NCBI RefSeq assembly: GCF_018873765.1
Contig: NC_057923.1
Span: 8,878,413-8,942,412, forward strand
Origin: Telopea speciosissima
Taxonomy: Eukaryota; Streptophyta; Magnoliopsida; Proteales; Proteaceae
Direction of reading: 5' to 3'
DNA: 64,000 nucleotides
Under the pieces are notes generated by a model that saw only the letters and a list, made by a program, of their open reading frames with translations, made no database searches and had not been told where the DNA came from. Every line of letters starts with the position of its first letter. The first letter of the stretch is position 1. This document shows, piece after piece, positions 1 to 12,200 of this stretch. The translations under genes were made by a program, and so were the position numbers.

Positions 1-284
1 TATAAACGTTTAAAACCTGTACCGTCTGTTTATAGGTTTTTACCGCTTAAAACCCGTACCATAGTACTCCATTTTTTTTGCCAATCTCGTTTTTGCTAAC
101 TATGGACTCATGACATTATTGTTCCCCTTTTGAAGTCGTTCTTGCACCAAAATTAGGCATGGCTTGATTTTGAGTTTATGTAGTTTAAATCCAGTTTACT
201 GTTTATACCGGTTTAATTGCTGACAATAATTAAGTTTGTCCCATCCCCACTAGAACAAGCCCAATAAAGACATAGAGTCCTTAC

Positions 285-821
285 CTCCACGGTGAGTTGG
301 ACCGAGGACACCGGCTTCTCCTCCTGCGAAGCTTTTGAAGTGAGGGCATCGGCATCTGGTACGGCGAGTTTGGCAGCAGGAGATGGAAGAGAGTCTGAAG
401 TAACCCTAGTTTGTTCAGACCGAGAATCACTGTCCGCTCCGTTTAGATCTCCAGCGTGCCCAACAGATGGCAGCTCATCAGAACAATTGACCCCACTTGG
501 ATGGGATTGGGGCTGAGTAGTTTCAGTAGATTGGTGATTTTGTTTGGAGCATCCACTGTCTCCAACGCCTTCCTCTTGCTTTGAATCGGGGTTAGAGCAG
601 GGGTTAGGGTTAGGGCTAGGGTTAGGGTCAGATGAGGTGGTGGCCTCGACAGCGGCGGTGGTGGCGGTGGTGACGGTGGAGAAGCGAGAAAGGGCCTTGG
701 TTCGCTTGCCGATGAGAATTCTGAAATCTTTGAGGGAAATGCGAGAAGTTGGCATTAGCCATCGGCGGGGAACATCGGGAACCCTGTGCAGGTTCCCCCT
801 GTAAAACGAGATAGCAACCAT
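285..821 (-). CDS. Conserved plant protein of unknown function, first coding exon (partial gene)
   Basis: The reading frame from the ATG at 819-821 runs 179 codons and ends at a GT donor (gtggag|gtaagg on the minus strand) at 284-283. The rest of the gene lies beyond the left edge. The first residues, MVAISFYRGNLHRVPDV, followed by PRRWLMP and a basic stretch, match from memory the start of a small plant family annotated only as nucleolar gar2-related or gacO-like proteins. The remainder is low complexity and rich in Pro, Ser, Asn and Thr, so it is probably disordered. The same frame stays open upstream to an ATG at 968, but that part looks like 5' leader because the conserved block starts at 821. 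No catalytic domain is visible. The family assignment is from memory and function is unknown. Confidence 0.7.
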
Positions 822-1038
822 CTCTGATCTCTCCTTCGATCCAACCTCAAAGCTCTCTTCGTTCCTCCTTACAGTGCTTCTCTCTTCTTCGGAATGACAA
901 GTTGACAATTTTTTACGTCCCCGCAGGAATTCCCCCGGCGTTCCTTCCCGCCTAGAGGCATCTCCCATCCACGAGACCTCGCACCCCGCAGGAATCCATC
1001 CATTTGTAACTGTTCTAGTGTTCTCGTCTAAAAAAAAT

Positions 1039-2137
1039 GGAAAATTTACACAGACCTCCCCTGAATTATCATGTAACTACAAAAACACCCGTAAATTTTT
1101 TATAATTACTCATACCCTCTACTTTTTTAAAAAACTTAACAAATGCACCTCTACCATTAGTTGTTCGGTAAGTGGTTTTAAGTCATTTTATGGCCAATAT
1201 ACCCTTGATTGGGTAGAATGACACTATTGTCATCTTCTTCTTCTTCTTCCTGGTTCTCACCCTAAAACAATGGAAATGAGGAAAAGAAGCTAGAAGGTTG
1301 TCGATAATTATAGCGACATTTCTTTTCTATCATGATCAAAATACATGAACCTCTTTGCAACTGTTTACGGATTCGATCGTAGTTCCAGAATCATGGGTTA
1401 CCTCTATAAAATCGAGATGACGAATAGTGGAACAAATAAATGTTTTGGCTAACTCAACAATAAGGCTTCGATTTGAGCATAGAATGATCAAAATTATCAT
1501 AAATAGTTTTACTAGCAACAATCTTTATTTATAAAAATTATAAGATCAGACGTTCGGAGGCATTTACCATAATAGTTCATAGCAATCCAAACATTCATAG
1601 AGGTTCATCACAAAGATATGAAGGAATCACATAGGTCAAATCCCAAAACACCATTTTGGAGGTAAAGACTTATGTTGTTTATTAGATGGTATCCCAAAAC
1701 TCTGTGCTGCCAAAAAAAAGAAGAAGCAAAACCCATCAAAACCTAAGTCCCTAGAAAGTTCAACTAAGAAAGAAAGAAGGTGGATGATATAGGGAGCCAA
1801 TGTTACATAGGTCTCTCCAACATAAAAGAACATATTTTTAGGGCTTACCATCTGTATCTTGTCGTGTATCCGTTCAAGAAGCTGTCTATGATTCTCCGCC
1901 ATTAGGGTTCTTCAAGAGCATTCAAGGAAAAGAATGGAAGAAAAATGTTTATTTTAGCATGAAGGGTAATTTGATCAATTTCATTTTATTCTAACGTTTT
2001 TAGTCCCAAGTTAATGACATGGGTGCATTTCTTAACTTTTTTTTTTTTAATAAGAGGGTATGAGTATTTATCCAAAATTGACGAGTGTTTTGTAATTACA
2101 TGATACCTCAGCGGCTGAGGTATCATGTAAATTTCCC
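1039..2137. mobile_element. MULE-like non-autonomous element with about 110-bp TIRs
   Basis: The two ends are long imperfect inverted repeats. The left end reads ggaaaatttaca, then a block with catgtaactacaaaaacacc, then tactcataccctc. The right end, read on the minus strand, gives gggaaatttaca, catgtaattacaaaacac and tactcataccctc in the same order. The flanks carry aaaaaatgg on both sides (1032-1040 and 2138-2146), a plausible 9-bp target duplication. Long TIRs with a 9-bp duplication are characteristic of Mutator-like elements. No transposase is present. The exact end is ambiguous by two bases because the A-rich flank merges with the TIR. Confidence 0.75.
1636..1902 (-). pseudogene. Possible captured exon inside the MULE-like element
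   Basis: A minus-strand frame begins MAENHRQLLERIHDKIQM and is followed at once by GTAAGC, a good splice donor, so the first 18 codons look like the first coding exon of an ordinary gene. The continuation past the donor becomes hydrophobic and low complexity, as translated intron would. No downstream exon was recognised. I do not recognise the parent gene. Capture of gene fragments between MULE TIRs (Pack-MULE) is a known process, but its application here is inference. Confidence 0.35.
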
Positions 2138-2229
2138 AAAAAATGGGGATATAGGGTCCTAATTGGTTCGACCCTTGGGGGCCAGGACCAAAAGCAGTCT
2201 GATTCCTATTCCTAAAACCATAATTAATC

Positions 2230-4690
2230 TATTAATATATATTAATGACGATTAAAATCATTTACTATAAATTCAAAGCTCTTGAACACTCCTGGCCCAT
2301 TAGTTTGATCGATCTGATAGTCAAAATCAGCACAAATATATTTGCAGCAAGATTGAAAGAAGCCTTAGACCACATTATTGTCCCATATCAGTCTGTTTTC
2401 TTCCCTAGTTGGTTTATTTCAAACAATGTTTAAATCGTCCATGAGATGTTTCACTACATCAAGCATAAGAAGAAAGGTAAACATAAGATTGGAACTATCA
2501 AACTTGATACGCAGAAGGTCTTCGATTACCTTGAATGACCTTTCATCAAACTGTTAATGGATAATATCCAATTGTTGTTGTATAGATAGTAAGATTGTCT
2601 TGATTGATCTTGATTGGTTCTATTGTATATATGGGGTAGGACTGTTGTATGATTGGGCTGAGTTTCCTTGTTTGTGACTGATTGGTATCCTTGATCGTGA
2701 TCCTTGGGGCTGAGGGGATGGTAGCTTGTATTATTTATTGAGTGGATCTTTCCATGGAAAGCAAGGAGTGTGTGAGTTTTCTTGGTGGATGTAGGTCATA
2801 TCAAAGACCGAACCACGTTAATTTGGGTGTTCTTCCTCTTGTGTGAGTTGTTCCCATATAAAGTTCTTTGAATTTATCACAAACAAGTTATCATCAAGTT
2901 GGGTTTTTGTGTTCAATGGGCAGATTTTGTAATGGAATGCATAACTTTTGAATCCTTTCACTTGCTTTATCAATTGTTCAAATCAAGGATCCATCTCTCT
3001 CACCCACAACATTCATCGAGGTGATCCACTGTCTCCCTTCATTTTTATTCTATGCTCCCAAGCTCTCAGTTGCATCTTCTCAAAAGTAGCGGACTTTAAC
3101 CTTCTCCAAGAAATTAAAGTGTATAATAGAACTTTGGCTGTCTCCCACTTGCTTTTTACAAACGACTTCTTTCTATTTTCATAAGTTAACCTCCAAGAGA
3201 TCCACCACTTAAAAGCTTGCCTTGAGCTATTTTATAAAGCTAGATGCCAATGCATCAACTTTCAGAAATCAAGTCTCACGTTCAGCCTAAATACTCCTCC
3301 TCATATCAACCGGTGGTTTTCAAAGGTCTGCAAGATAATAATGGGCCCTCCAAGTACTTAGGCCTTCCAACAAATTATGGAGTATCTAAATCCCATCTTT
3401 CAAGATAGCAGGGACCGAGTATGCAACAAAGTTTATGGATGGAAGCAACAACTCATCTCTCATGCTAGTAAATAAGTCTTGATGAAATTTGTTGCTTGTT
3501 CAATCTCCAACTATGCAGGATCCCATTTCAATCTCTTGGTCTCCCACCATGATTAGATTAGGAAGGTAGTCTCTAACTTCTATTGAAGTCAGTTTGAAAA
3601 TACTCAAAAAACTCATTGGATCTCGTGGTCTAGGCTTTATCGCTCCAAAGAGAAAGGGAGCATTGACCCACTCCTTCAAAATCTTGCCATATTATCAAAG
3701 GTTGCATGAACACTTTGCTAACCCCGATTCTCTATGGACCAAGTTCCCCAAAGCCATATACTCCCCCAATTGTGATTTTCTTGAGCAAGAGAAGGAAACC
3801 AGCCCTCTAGGAGCATCATTGAAGGCCGTAAAGTCCTGCTTAGTGGCTTACTCTGCCGAGTAGGTACAGGTGCTAACATCTCCATTTGGAACAACAATTG
3901 GATCCCCATACTTCCTAATTTTAAATTATGTTTTCCCAAATCTCGTAATTGCAATCTTTTATGGGTTTTTAATTTAATTGATGAAGGCAACAGAACTTGG
4001 AATCGCATATTGCTGCAATTATAGTTCCATCCCTTAAATATTAAAGAGAACTAAAAAATCAAACTTAGTATTTTTCCCAATAGCAAACTCGCAACCCTCC
4101 GGAGCATCAAGAAATGAGGTCCTCAGTGAAGATTGCCTACCATCTCCTTGATAACCAAAGGGCCAACAAATCCCCTCACCAAGCTATCTCTTCTCGTACT
4201 CATGATTGGCAGATGATTTCGGATAAGGTGTGGAAACATATTTGATCTTTTAAGACTTTGCCTAAAATCATAAATTTTTATGGTGTTCTTGTGCCCAATG
4301 TCTAGCTTTAGGGGAGGGTATCCAATCCCGCCAATTATCGCTTGAATCTTCATGCCTGATGTGTGGAGGCCTGGAATCTAATAATTATACATTGCTTGGC
4401 TAGCTGCCTGGTTTAGTAGCACTCTTTCCTATTTTGTCCCTTCTCTTACCAACCCAAATCTTCATGAATGGTTGGCTAGTTGGACATTCTATTTCTCTAA
4501 ACAAATAACAAGCCATTGAAAATGCTAAGCCTTGGCTCCTTCATATGGCGGTTTCTTTGGCTTGCATGGACCGACTTAATATTTAATCAGAGAATCTGGA
4601 CTCTAGTAGAAGTTTTCACCTCAGCTCAAAGAGCCTTCAATGAATTATAGACAACAAACAGTTTTGCTCCACAAACGCCATGATACTGAT
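2230..4690 (+). pseudogene. Degenerate L1-type LINE (reverse transcriptase remains)
   Basis: Broken plus-strand frames follow the order of a plant L1 ORF2. RPISLIDLIVKI-like and RLKEALDHIIVPYQSVF come at 2290-2420, followed by IKHKKKGKHKIGTIKLD. GDPLSPFIFILCSQALS and LLFTNDFFLFS (the altered FADD catalytic box) are at 2948-3184. GLGFIAPKRKGAL lies near 3630, and remnants of the zinc-binding C-terminal part extend to about 4650. Stops and frameshifts are frequent, so the element is dead. About 300 bp near 2590-2900 does not match the LINE and may be an insertion. Confidence 0.75.
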
Positions 4691-4800
4691 ATGGATCGAA
4701 CCAAATCGATCCGGAAAGGGTTTAAATGATGGAAAAATACACTTTTTGGTATCGAACCCTGTATCGGCCACAATATTGGCTGAAAAATAATAATAATTTT
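4675..4800. repeat. Degenerate MITE-like tract (tatcg/gatcgg-rich)
   Basis: The tract contains alternating gatactgatatggatcg and ggtatcgaaccctgtatcggcc words, resembling the elements at 22845-23030 and near 62200-62340. It looks like a fragment of a dispersed non-autonomous DNA element. Boundaries and class are uncertain. Confidence 0.3.
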
Positions 4801-4938
4801 AAAATTTAAAAAGTAATATAGTTATAAAAATCAAAATGGGAGAACAAAAAAAGTGAAACTTAATTTTTTGGGTGAAATACTGGATAAAACACAACAAAAC
4901 TTATATAGCCTATTTTTTAATGAGTATTGGCAGATCAA

Positions 4939-4977
4939 ATGAATGTTGTAGATCCAAGTTTGATCTACAACATTCAT
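4939..4977. repeat. Perfect 16-bp inverted repeat (short hairpin)
   Basis: atgaatgttgtagatc at 4939-4954 is exactly the reverse complement of 4962-4977, with a 7-base loop. The stem is too short for a typical plant miRNA precursor. Confidence 0.6.
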
Positions 4978-5257
4978 GATATACTTCTTTGATATATGGT
5001 GCTTGAATTTTAAGGTTTAGAATGGGTCATGATGCCTTGATGTATAGTTGTTTAACTTTGAATAAATGTATTTAGGTAATAATTTCTCAATTTATGTGTG
5101 TATATTGTGTTTTTTTTCCCCCTCTGAACTAAAAATATCTAGATGTCTAATGCCAACAAACCATTTTCATTTTTTTTGTCGTTTTGGAATATCTGAACAT
5201 ATTTTATCCTGTCTTGTTTAATTTTTAAAACCATTTGAACGCCCTATCCTAGACAAA

Positions 5258-5634
5258 AAAAATAAAAAAAAATAAAAAATAAAATAATATATATATATAT
5301 ATATATATATATGTAATTGTAAAGTTGGTCAATTCCGACCTAGTGGTTAAAATTCGAGTTGAGAAACAATTCTCTGCAAAAGGGGTTAGTTGCAGGGATT
5401 GGGCTCTTCTCCAACGACCCCCCCAATGAGTGCCTAATGAGGCATTCAACGGTTGGGCTGTTGGGTGCACATGGGAAGTTGTGCTTGTGCGGGACCCCAC
5501 AAGTGCCCAACAGCCCAGTTGTTGGATGCCTCACTAGGCGATGGGCTCGCAGGAGAGGAGTCGAAAACAGTTGCAGATCTTGCATTAGCAGGAGCCTCGT
5601 GCATTGTCTACGTCATTTTTTTTCTTTCTAAATA
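5258..5634 (+). mobile_element. Au-like SINE with an internal insertion
   Basis: From about 5325 the sequence reads gacctagtggttaaaattcg, then gagaaacaattctctgcaaa, and it ends gcaggagcctcgtgcattgtc followed by a T-rich tail at 5616-5632. This is the order of plant Au SINEs, whose copies at 42977 and 47359 are much closer to standard. Roughly 150 bp of other sequence sits in the middle. Flanking direct repeats gccctatcctagacaaa (5241-5257) and gcccgtcctagacaaa (5635-5650) look like a diverged target duplication. The left side of the interval is an A-rich tract and a TA microsatellite. Confidence 0.5.
5286..5313. repeat. TA microsatellite
   Basis: An uninterrupted run of about thirteen TA dinucleotides follows an A-rich tract. 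Confidence 0.9.
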
Positions 5635-5671
5635 GCCCGTCCTAGACAAATTTTATTGCGGCATCGGTTTG

Positions 5672-6026
5672 GATTAAAATCCTCTGCAGTGCAGGCATCT
5701 GGTGGTGCACTGCAATACAACCCCGAGAGCTTGACACGTGGAAGAAGCTAATGGTGCAAGTTTGATGTAAGGCAGTGTTTTTTTTGGAATTGGAGAGCTT
5801 TAATAAAGGGGGGGGGGGGGGATAGGGGATGGGGATAAGCCCGAAGATGGTTTGAAAACTTTGAACTCATGACCTCTTATTTGATGAGTTGGTCTTTTGC
5901 CAACCGGACTGACCCCTTGGGTTCAATTGTTGTTTTTTTTCTTCTTTCTTCTCGAATTCGATAGCATTGGATGTCGCATCTTCCACGTATCAAGCTCTCA
6001 AACCCGTGCTACAGAGAATTTTTTCC
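5672..6026. mobile_element. TIR element (MITE) just upstream of DXO1
   Basis: Left words aaaatcctctgcagtgca and gagagcttgacacgtggaag are matched on the minus strand at the right end by aaaattctctgtagcacg and gagagcttgatacgtggaag. The element therefore has TIRs of about 60 bp. It contains a SINE (next entry) and ends roughly 190 bp before the DXO1 start codon. No transposase is present. Superfamily cannot be fixed because no clear target duplication was found. Confidence 0.5.
5776..5935 (-). mobile_element. tRNA-derived SINE nested in the TIR element
   Basis: On the minus strand the sequence starts with a tRNA-like head: ggtcagtccggttggcaaaa resembles an A box, and gaggtcatgagttcaaag resembles a B box. 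It ends in a run of A (the T run at 5776-5785). The internal C run (G run on the plus strand near 5809) is a homopolymer expansion. Boundaries are approximate because no target duplication was identified. Confidence 0.45.
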
Positions 6027-6126
6027 CCTTGGGTCTCCGGACCCAACGAGTAACCACGGTGAGAGGAATCGTCCTCTTTCCTCCCCATCGAACGAATTGA
6101 CACGGAATCTGTGCTAAATCACAGCG

Positions 6127-6135
6127 TATATAAAT
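6127..6135 (+). promoter_or_regulatory. Candidate TATA box of DXO1
   Basis: tatataaat lies 83-91 bp upstream of the DXO1 start codon, in the short unique interval between the TIR element and the coding region. Spacing would suit transcription starting near 6160. This is motif plus position only. Confidence 0.35.
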
Positions 6136-6217
6136 GTTTGCGTTCCTATTGCCGAGATTGATAGAACCATATGAGTCTTGTGTCTGGCGTCATAGATTTC
6201 ATTACCTGAGCACGCAA

Positions 6218-9200
6218 ATGGATTTCTCAGAACAAGATGCTGATTTATTTGGTGAAGAAGGGTCAGAGAAGGAAGAAGAAGAAGAACGCGTGAAGGACAA
6301 AGAAGACAGTCACGACTCTTCTTCTTCGTCTTCATCTTCCTCTGCTTCTTCCTCCAACGGTAGCGGTGGAGAGTCAAGTAGTAGTGGTAGTGGAAGTGGC
6401 AGCGCTAGTAGCAGCGATGACGAAGAAGACGATGGAGAAGAAGCAGAGAAGCCAAGTGCCTCAGAAGAGAGAGATCTCTTTGGTTCCGATAATGAAGAAT
6501 ACTGTGGAACCCAGGCTACGAGCCGTTATCCTGTGCCGGGTTAGTATTTCTCAGAGGGATTTCTCTGATTTTGATATTTAGATGGATTGGATTGACTATT
6601 AGTGGGGTTTCATAATTTTGAGCATACCTCGTCCAGTTTTTCCTCACATTGTTTGTCCTGGTTTTTTGTTTTTTAAATTATGTATTTAATGTTTATTAAG
6701 TTGATTTTCGTTCCTCTTTAGTTTATCATATAATACCTTAAGATTGAATTTGAAGTTAGGAACCTTAAGTTAGGGTATACTTCTTTAGGGAAGTCCATTG
6801 CTCAGTGAATAAGGGATGAGGCATGGTAGGCCGAAACGAATTAACACTAACAAACCTACAGAAAACAGAATCGCAGTGAACCAAAACACAGCAGAAATTT
6901 TGGTTAAATAGAACTCTAAAATGATAACTCCGATGATGGTGAAATTATGATATCCTAGAGGGCCTACGAGGGTTCTTTAGTGGTAAAATATGTACGGGAG
7001 CAAACGGTTGGATGATGAAAAACTGTCAATAAGTATAGAAAACAGCAAAATAGCAAGTAGAGACAACAGATGTAATTCACTATCTTGAACACTGGGTTTG
7101 TATCAAATGGAGTGGGGATGGAGGTGAGTAACATAGTTCAATGATCAGCTCAAACGGATGGTTAGATTCTTAGAATTTATTGGCTGAAGTTTGAAGTAGG
7201 TTTCTGTCCAACAGTAGATGGGACTTCAAAACAGCGCTGGAAAATTAGCTAATATTATATGATAGTGCTTAACAGCAGTGACAGAATTTAAGTAATAACA
7301 AAATAGAAGGTTAGAAGTCACCTAGGGATGCCCATGATTGGAGTTATAGTGTTGGAATGCTTGCTGGTACAGTGAAGAATAGAGAGAGAATGGGGATAAG
7401 AAGCAGAAGATATGACTATTAGGTATCGCCACCTATGTCACACCCCGGTCCGGTTTCTAAGGGCCAAGTATGACTAGATGTGTCTCACATCCAACCAACC
7501 CACCAGGATTGCAAGTGTTGTATTCTATTCGCAATCATATCCACAAATACAGAATTAAAAGCAGCGGAAGCAATTAAATGCATAAATAAAGCAACAATAA
7601 AGGGAGACAAAACTGAACAGTGATATATATACATATTCAAAAGACCAGAGTTACAGTGATTCTTCCATAAACAAAAGAATTAAAACAAAAGGTCTTATGT
7701 ACATAAACTATACAAAAGTGTATAAGTAAAAGAGGGGAAGAAGCCTGAATCTAGCAGTATCTCAGGAGAACGCACAGTCATCGCACGAGCACGAAGCATC
7801 GTGCACCACCGTCGGAGGAGCATCAACTCCAAGGGCTGAAGGAGAGTCCTGCGTAGAGGAGACTCCCACAGAAGCAGTAACAAGATCATCTGGAAAAAAA
7901 ATAAGGATCCACGGGGGTGAGCTCCACCGAGCCCAGTAAGGGAAACACACAAGCAAGTGCAAATAGTCCATGATGCATGACCTAGATCTAAGAATGCACC
8001 TAACAACAATACTAAGTCTCATGAGGTATAAGTGCTACTGTAGTAGGTATGATATTTTCAGTCACGGAATGAACTCATCGGTCTTCCCAAGAATACCACT
8101 CTACTACGGTAGAAACCCGCCAGTTCCGGCATGAACTCATCGGACCCTAGCAGACCCCAAATGACTTACCCTACTGTTTGTTCCCACAGCGGAGTACACA
8201 CGCTAACATGGGACAGTGAATGGCATTCCGGAATTAGCCCCTGGAACTACCACGGGTTATCCAACACATCAACCCCTATTAGTAAGGGTCGTAGCACTGC
8301 GTTCATGCCAATCCTAACCCAATGCATACTATCATAATGACATATGAATCATAATAGATAATACAACAATTCTGTCCAACAACATCAACATCATAATAAA
8401 TTCCAAGAATCAAGTAATAAATACAAAATGCAATATGGAAATGCAACCTAATATCATGCACATCTAATGCAAAGAAGTTAAAGCTGACAAAAATACATGA
8501 TCAGTGTTATTAGTATGATGCATGACATGAAAACCATAACAAAACAAAATTAAATATCACAAACACGTCGAAATTAAAGTCAAAATCCCCTTACCTGAAA
8601 TGTAGCTTAGCCTATTGCAATTAACTCTCCAAGACCAAAGAAAAGACAAGAACAGAGAAACAGGACTCTATAACAACATACAAATTTCACTCATTAGGTC
8701 CTGAGACAGTCCAAGGCCAAGTCCCATAGGGTTTAGGTTATAGGGGCATCAAAAAGGGGGAGCCGGATGCAGACTTCCAGGGAGCTGGTCAACCGCCCCT
8801 GGGCCTGCAACAGCATCCGGCCCAGTGTCCGAATTTGGGGGTTTTGCTTCAATTGGCCAGATCTTTGCATGCATGGTCCAAATTTGGTGTTTTAGGTTAA
8901 AACTAAGGTGGGTTAGTCTAATTAGAGGTTCAATTTCATGTTTGGCTTCCTAATTTAGGGATTTTATCAATTAAACCTAAATTAGTTGGCTTAGGGTTTA
9001 TTTCATAGTTAATAGTTTCAGCAGCTAGGGTCAGATTGGGGTTAATCACACAATTTCAGGTTTAATTGGTCTAGGACTGTTCCAAAACAGTCCAATTCAT
9101 AGCAAAATTTCAATATTCAAGCTCAGCCTTGAAGCTTTAATGGTGGTAAGCTTGTTTAGGTGAATTTAGGTTGGAGAAGAAGGGAAGCAAAAGGGAAAAT

Positions 9201-12200
9201 CAGTAAGTTTCCATGGCTTATCTTAGTGTAGAAACAGAAACAAAGTGCAGGCAGCCTCTAGTTATGCAGTTCAGTCTCAATTGGAGATTTCAAAGCTCAA
9301 TTTCAGGTATGGACTCCAAACCTTCAAGTACAGCTCTCTTTTCTCCCTTCTTCTCTTCTCTTTTCCCTTTTCTTTCTTTCTTCTCCAAGCTGGGACGAAT
9401 TTTTCAGCTTTCCTTAGTTAAGTTTGTGATTTGTGAATAGTTAAAGAAGGTTATCTATATATATATATAAGTGATATTTAAGCACTAAGGGGCAGTATGG
9501 TCTTTTGGGCATAATATTAGATTTAAACCTGAATTTTTGTATTTATTGTCTTATTTTCACCATAGAAAGATGTCATGCGACATCAGGGGTGATCCGGATA
9601 CGGGTAATTGTCTGGAACAGGATTCCCCACTGGGGATGTGGGTCCCACAGAGGCAATTTGACTAAAATACCCCTCTAATTCTATTTGGTCGTACAAAACA
9701 TTATATAAATACATTTAAATTATATTTATAATAATTCTAATTGAGGGAAAGCCTCTGCATAGCCTCCAGGCAGCAAATCCGACACAGGTAACTCCGGTGC
9801 AGGGTTCCATCAGGGTCTTCTGACTCCAGAAGGGCAAGTTGGGAAGGATCCTTGGAATCCTCCATAGGTGTGTCGAGTATTTCATCTGTGTCCTCGACCG
9901 ATGCAGCCCATAGCATCGAAGCAATCATGGACACAGAGCTGGAACTTAAGATCATACAAGTACCAAAAAGTTTAAATTTATTGCGGATTTTACAACCTAT
10001 GGCTTGCGGTTGGGCATCACCACCTCAATGGCTTCACCACCAAGTATGTGACTGAATTGTTAATGTAGTCTTAGGTTTGAATAGTCAAACTAGGAACCAA
10101 ACCAGGATCTTTTATCAAAAGGTAAAACAATCTTAGGGTAAAACTAGGAGACCAATGAGGCAAGAAATCGTATGAGTAAACCAAGAGAACAATGGGAAAT
10201 AAATCATATGAGGAAACCAAGAGAACATTGGGAAATAAATCATATGAGGAAACTAAGAGAACAATGGGAATCCAAATATATTAAGTTAGGGATGGGAGTA
10301 ATAAATCATAGATTTTGTTAGCAGAAGAATTACCGCCAACCTCAACCATCAAGTCAATTTCATCATCAATCCACTCATCCAATGTCACAGACAAAAGCTT
10401 TGCAATATGTTTTCTGATAGTTGATGAAGAGAATCTTGATATTACATTGCTTGACTGTAGAACAGTAATGGAGATGCAAAGAGAATTAAAACAAACCACC
10501 TGGGCTTCCCACCGCAAGGTGTCAATCGGATTGAACACCAATTCCTTCAAACAAACCATCCAGGCTTCCTACCATAAGGTGTCGATCGGATCAAACACCG
10601 ATCCCTCCAGCCTTGATCAAACACGACAAATTCTTCAATGGAGAAGAAGAGCAACAAAAAGCTTTTCATTGATATCAAAGTTCGTGTCCAATACTTGCCC
10701 ACCCTTACAACCTTATATAAAAGACTCAAAAAATAGATTCCTACACTAAAAAAAGAAAGGCCTAACCCAATCCTTAACCTATTAGGTAACCTAAACTGAC
10801 TAAGAAACTGAAATACTCAAAACAGAGCCCTAATCCAGCCAACTAAACACTTAAAAGAAAAACTACTAAAATCACTTAAATTGAACCACTGGTTGAACTA
10901 GTTCAATTTAAGAATAAAAACACCAAAATAATACTAAGTATGGAACTAAAACAGCTAATCCCATATGCAACCTAATTACCCATATTTTAGGCCCATAAAA
11001 GTGGCCTATTCCATAGAAATCCCATGGGATCAAAGGTCCAACATGTATATAACCCAACTCTAAACTTGTTCCTAAGGAAAGAAGCCCAGTTTGATGATAA
11101 ATCTGCATCAAATGTTGGGCATGTGCCGTCAGAATAGTAACAACAAGCATGATTGAAGAGTTGTCATTGTTGGCATTGGCATTCAGTCCTTCTTTGTGTG
11201 TATGGTTGATGTGGTAACATGATTTTGATGTGACAACATGTTTGGATATCATGCATGTTATGGTGAATAGAGAGTGGAAAGGATCAAGGTGAAGTGGCCT
11301 TGATATAGTAGGCAAAACAATTTCAGAACTCTGTTTTTTGCACTAGCATAATCTTCGTGTAATTTTCGAGTTGTCTTAGAGGCCGTATCTGTGAAGCTCA
11401 AACTACAAATATATTAGTCTTGCAAAACCTATTTCCATTGGCTTTGGAATCAGGTCATTCGGAATTTGTATGAGGAAGGTATGACTTGAACATTAATTGT
11501 TGTGCAGATTTTACAGAATTCCTATTTTGCATATGGTGTGACTTTAAAGATGTAGACCTTTGAGTCCTCTTTCAAGTGGCACATGTTTCAAGTCATTTTG
11601 ACATCGGATGAGGGAGATACTACCATTTTCCCAGCGATGCGCAGAAGATGGCTGAACCGGGTGATTCAATTCGCATTTTGAAGTCAGTTTTAAGCATTTT
11701 TTAGCCTTTTTTGTTGTTGTATTCTCCCTTGCATGACCCAGGAACGAAACAGGGGTTGTGGGAGAAGAAAAGAAGAGGAAAAGAGAGTAGAGAGCCCCCC
11801 TTTGCAAAAACCTGCCATTCTTGAAAGATTAAATGCTCCATTGAAGCATTGAAGATTGGTTGTTGGGTGCTTTGTGGGGATATTGAAGTTGGGTTTGCAT
11901 TAGGGAGTAGAAACTATAGAAAAGTGAAGAAAAAGGGTTTCAAATTGAGGATTTCATCTTAGTTGCTTCAAGCTCACATCAAAGGCATTGATTGAAGTTT
12001 ATTGGCTCTCCAGAGATTAAGTTTTGATTAAAACTTTTGTTTCCCATTACTTGTATATCAGATTTGAGTCCTGTGACTCAGTTTTGTTTTTGGGTAGACT
12101 AGGTACTTGAAAAAAAGTCTGAACCAACTCATACTTGTATTTAGGGAATTGTCTACAAGTCCATTTCTATTTTCCATCATTGTATTTGGCTATCAAGTGG

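Noticed and set aside
822..968. Upstream extension of the left-edge gene to an ATG at 968
   Set aside because: The conserved block starts at MVAISFYRG; the upstream residues look like translated leader.
4939..4977. miRNA precursor
   Set aside because: A 16-bp stem is too short and no longer pairing extends from it.
6134..6217. In-frame upstream ATG extending DXO1 by 28 residues
   Set aside because: The added segment lacks the acidic start typical of plant DXO1, and it would begin at the TATA candidate itself. MDFSEQD at 6218 fits the family.
7436..8450. A 1-kb solo LTR with accta target duplication
   Set aside because: accta occurs after a tgca at 8446, but the sequence continues in the same style past it, so the 5-bp match may be chance.
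10165..10270. CRISPR-like array
   Set aside because: The 36-bp units are directly adjacent without spacers, in a plant nuclear intron.
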